Source: Thermoleophilia bacterium (GTDB taxonomy: Bacteria; Actinomycetota; Thermoleophilia; Gaiellales; Gaiellaceae). From it: a DNA stretch of 5,885 bases. Location: positions 1 to 5,885 of the forward strand of contig JACVSB010000122.1 of NCBI GenBank assembly GCA_014534155.1. The letters run 5' to 3'. The position numbers and the translations under genes are program-made. This document shows, piece by piece, positions 5,699 through 5,885 of this stretch; position 1 is the first letter of the stretch; each line of letters starts with the position of its first letter. The notes beneath the pieces are model-generated. The model saw only the letters and a program-made list of their open reading frames with translations. It ran no database searches and was not told the origin of the DNA.

Positions 5699-5885
5699 CT
5701 ACGGCGTGTTGAACGGCCCGGGGATCGCGTCGATCTTGGGGATCTTGAACCTCGCGATCGTCTCGAACCCCGGGCCGGGCTTGCACGCCTGAGCGACGCC
5801 GAGGTCGCACGCGACCGAGAGGAAGACGAAGGCGTCCTCGATCGAGAGGCCCCACTCGTCCACGAGCATGCGCGCCGTCTCCTCC
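5699..5885 (-). CDS. Acetamidase/formamidase-family protein, C-terminal fragment (5' part beyond the window)
   Basis: Hand translation of the minus strand gives 61 residues ending at a TAG (5701-5699). The fragment reads through EETARMLVDEWGLSIEDAF, then FLSVACDLGVAQACKPGPG at 21-39, then FKIPK at 46-50, with a tail ending PGPFNTP. The pattern of a helix followed by DA(x)xxLSVA-DL-(I/V)-Q and a closing (R)xxIPK strand is how FmdA/AmdA family proteins (acetamidase/formamidase) usually end. Members hydrolyse formamide, acetamide or similar short amides, releasing ammonia, in the cytoplasm. With only the tail visible, neither the active site nor the substrate can be judged. The gene is convergent with the MFS gene and separated by a 70-base spacer holding the hairpin. 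A different family with a similar tail remains possible. Confidence 0.7.
   Translation of the reverse strand, partial: EETARMLVDEWGLSIEDAFVFLSVACDLGVAQACKPGPGFETIARFKIPKIDAIPGPFNTP

Noticed and set aside
5625..5855. A 76-codon minus-strand frame at the right end
   Set aside because: It is an Arg-rich shadow in another frame of the formamidase-like gene, and it runs through the terminator-like hairpin.

Overview
The window is GC-rich throughout (roughly 70% by eye), strongly prefers C or G at third codon positions, and is tightly packed. The MFS protein has an actinobacterial flavour, so a high-GC actinobacterial-type chromosome (possibly a Thermoleophilia-like soil lineage) is my best guess. 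No rRNA or tRNA marker is present to fix the taxonomy. I see no mobile element, CRISPR array, RNA gene or sign of recent transfer.

Layout. Positions 1-3983 hold a minus-strand operon read from right to left: adenine deaminase (3983 to 2202), a two-domain sugar/nucleoside-type ABC ATPase (2205 to 694), and an ABC permease (697 to the left edge, cut off). Both gene junctions are 4-base ATGA overlaps and neither downstream gene has a clear ribosome binding site, so translation is probably coupled. Positions 3984-4176 are a 193-bp divergent intergenic region with several inverted repeats, including an operator-like 7-6-7 repeat just before the next gene. Positions 4177-5628 encode a plus-strand 14-helix MFS transporter of the DHA2 (EmrB/QacA) type. 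Positions 5629-5698 are a 70-bp convergent spacer holding a long hairpin with a GNRA-type loop. Positions 5699-5885 are the C-terminus of a minus-strand acetamidase/formamidase-family protein, cut off by the right edge.

How it fits together. The operon suggests a purine salvage module. A NupA/YufO-type ATPase and NupB/YufP-type permease would import a purine nucleoside or nucleobase, and adenine deaminase would convert adenine to hypoxanthine plus ammonia. A second permease and a BmpA-type binding lipoprotein would be expected beyond the left edge, but neither is visible. The MFS pump and the formamidase-like gene are separate transcription units with no demonstrated link to purines.

The window looks mostly ordinary. 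I do not see a clearly novel system. The points most worth a second look are the overlap-coupled deaminase/importer arrangement, the operator-like repeat before the MFS gene, and the convergent hairpin.
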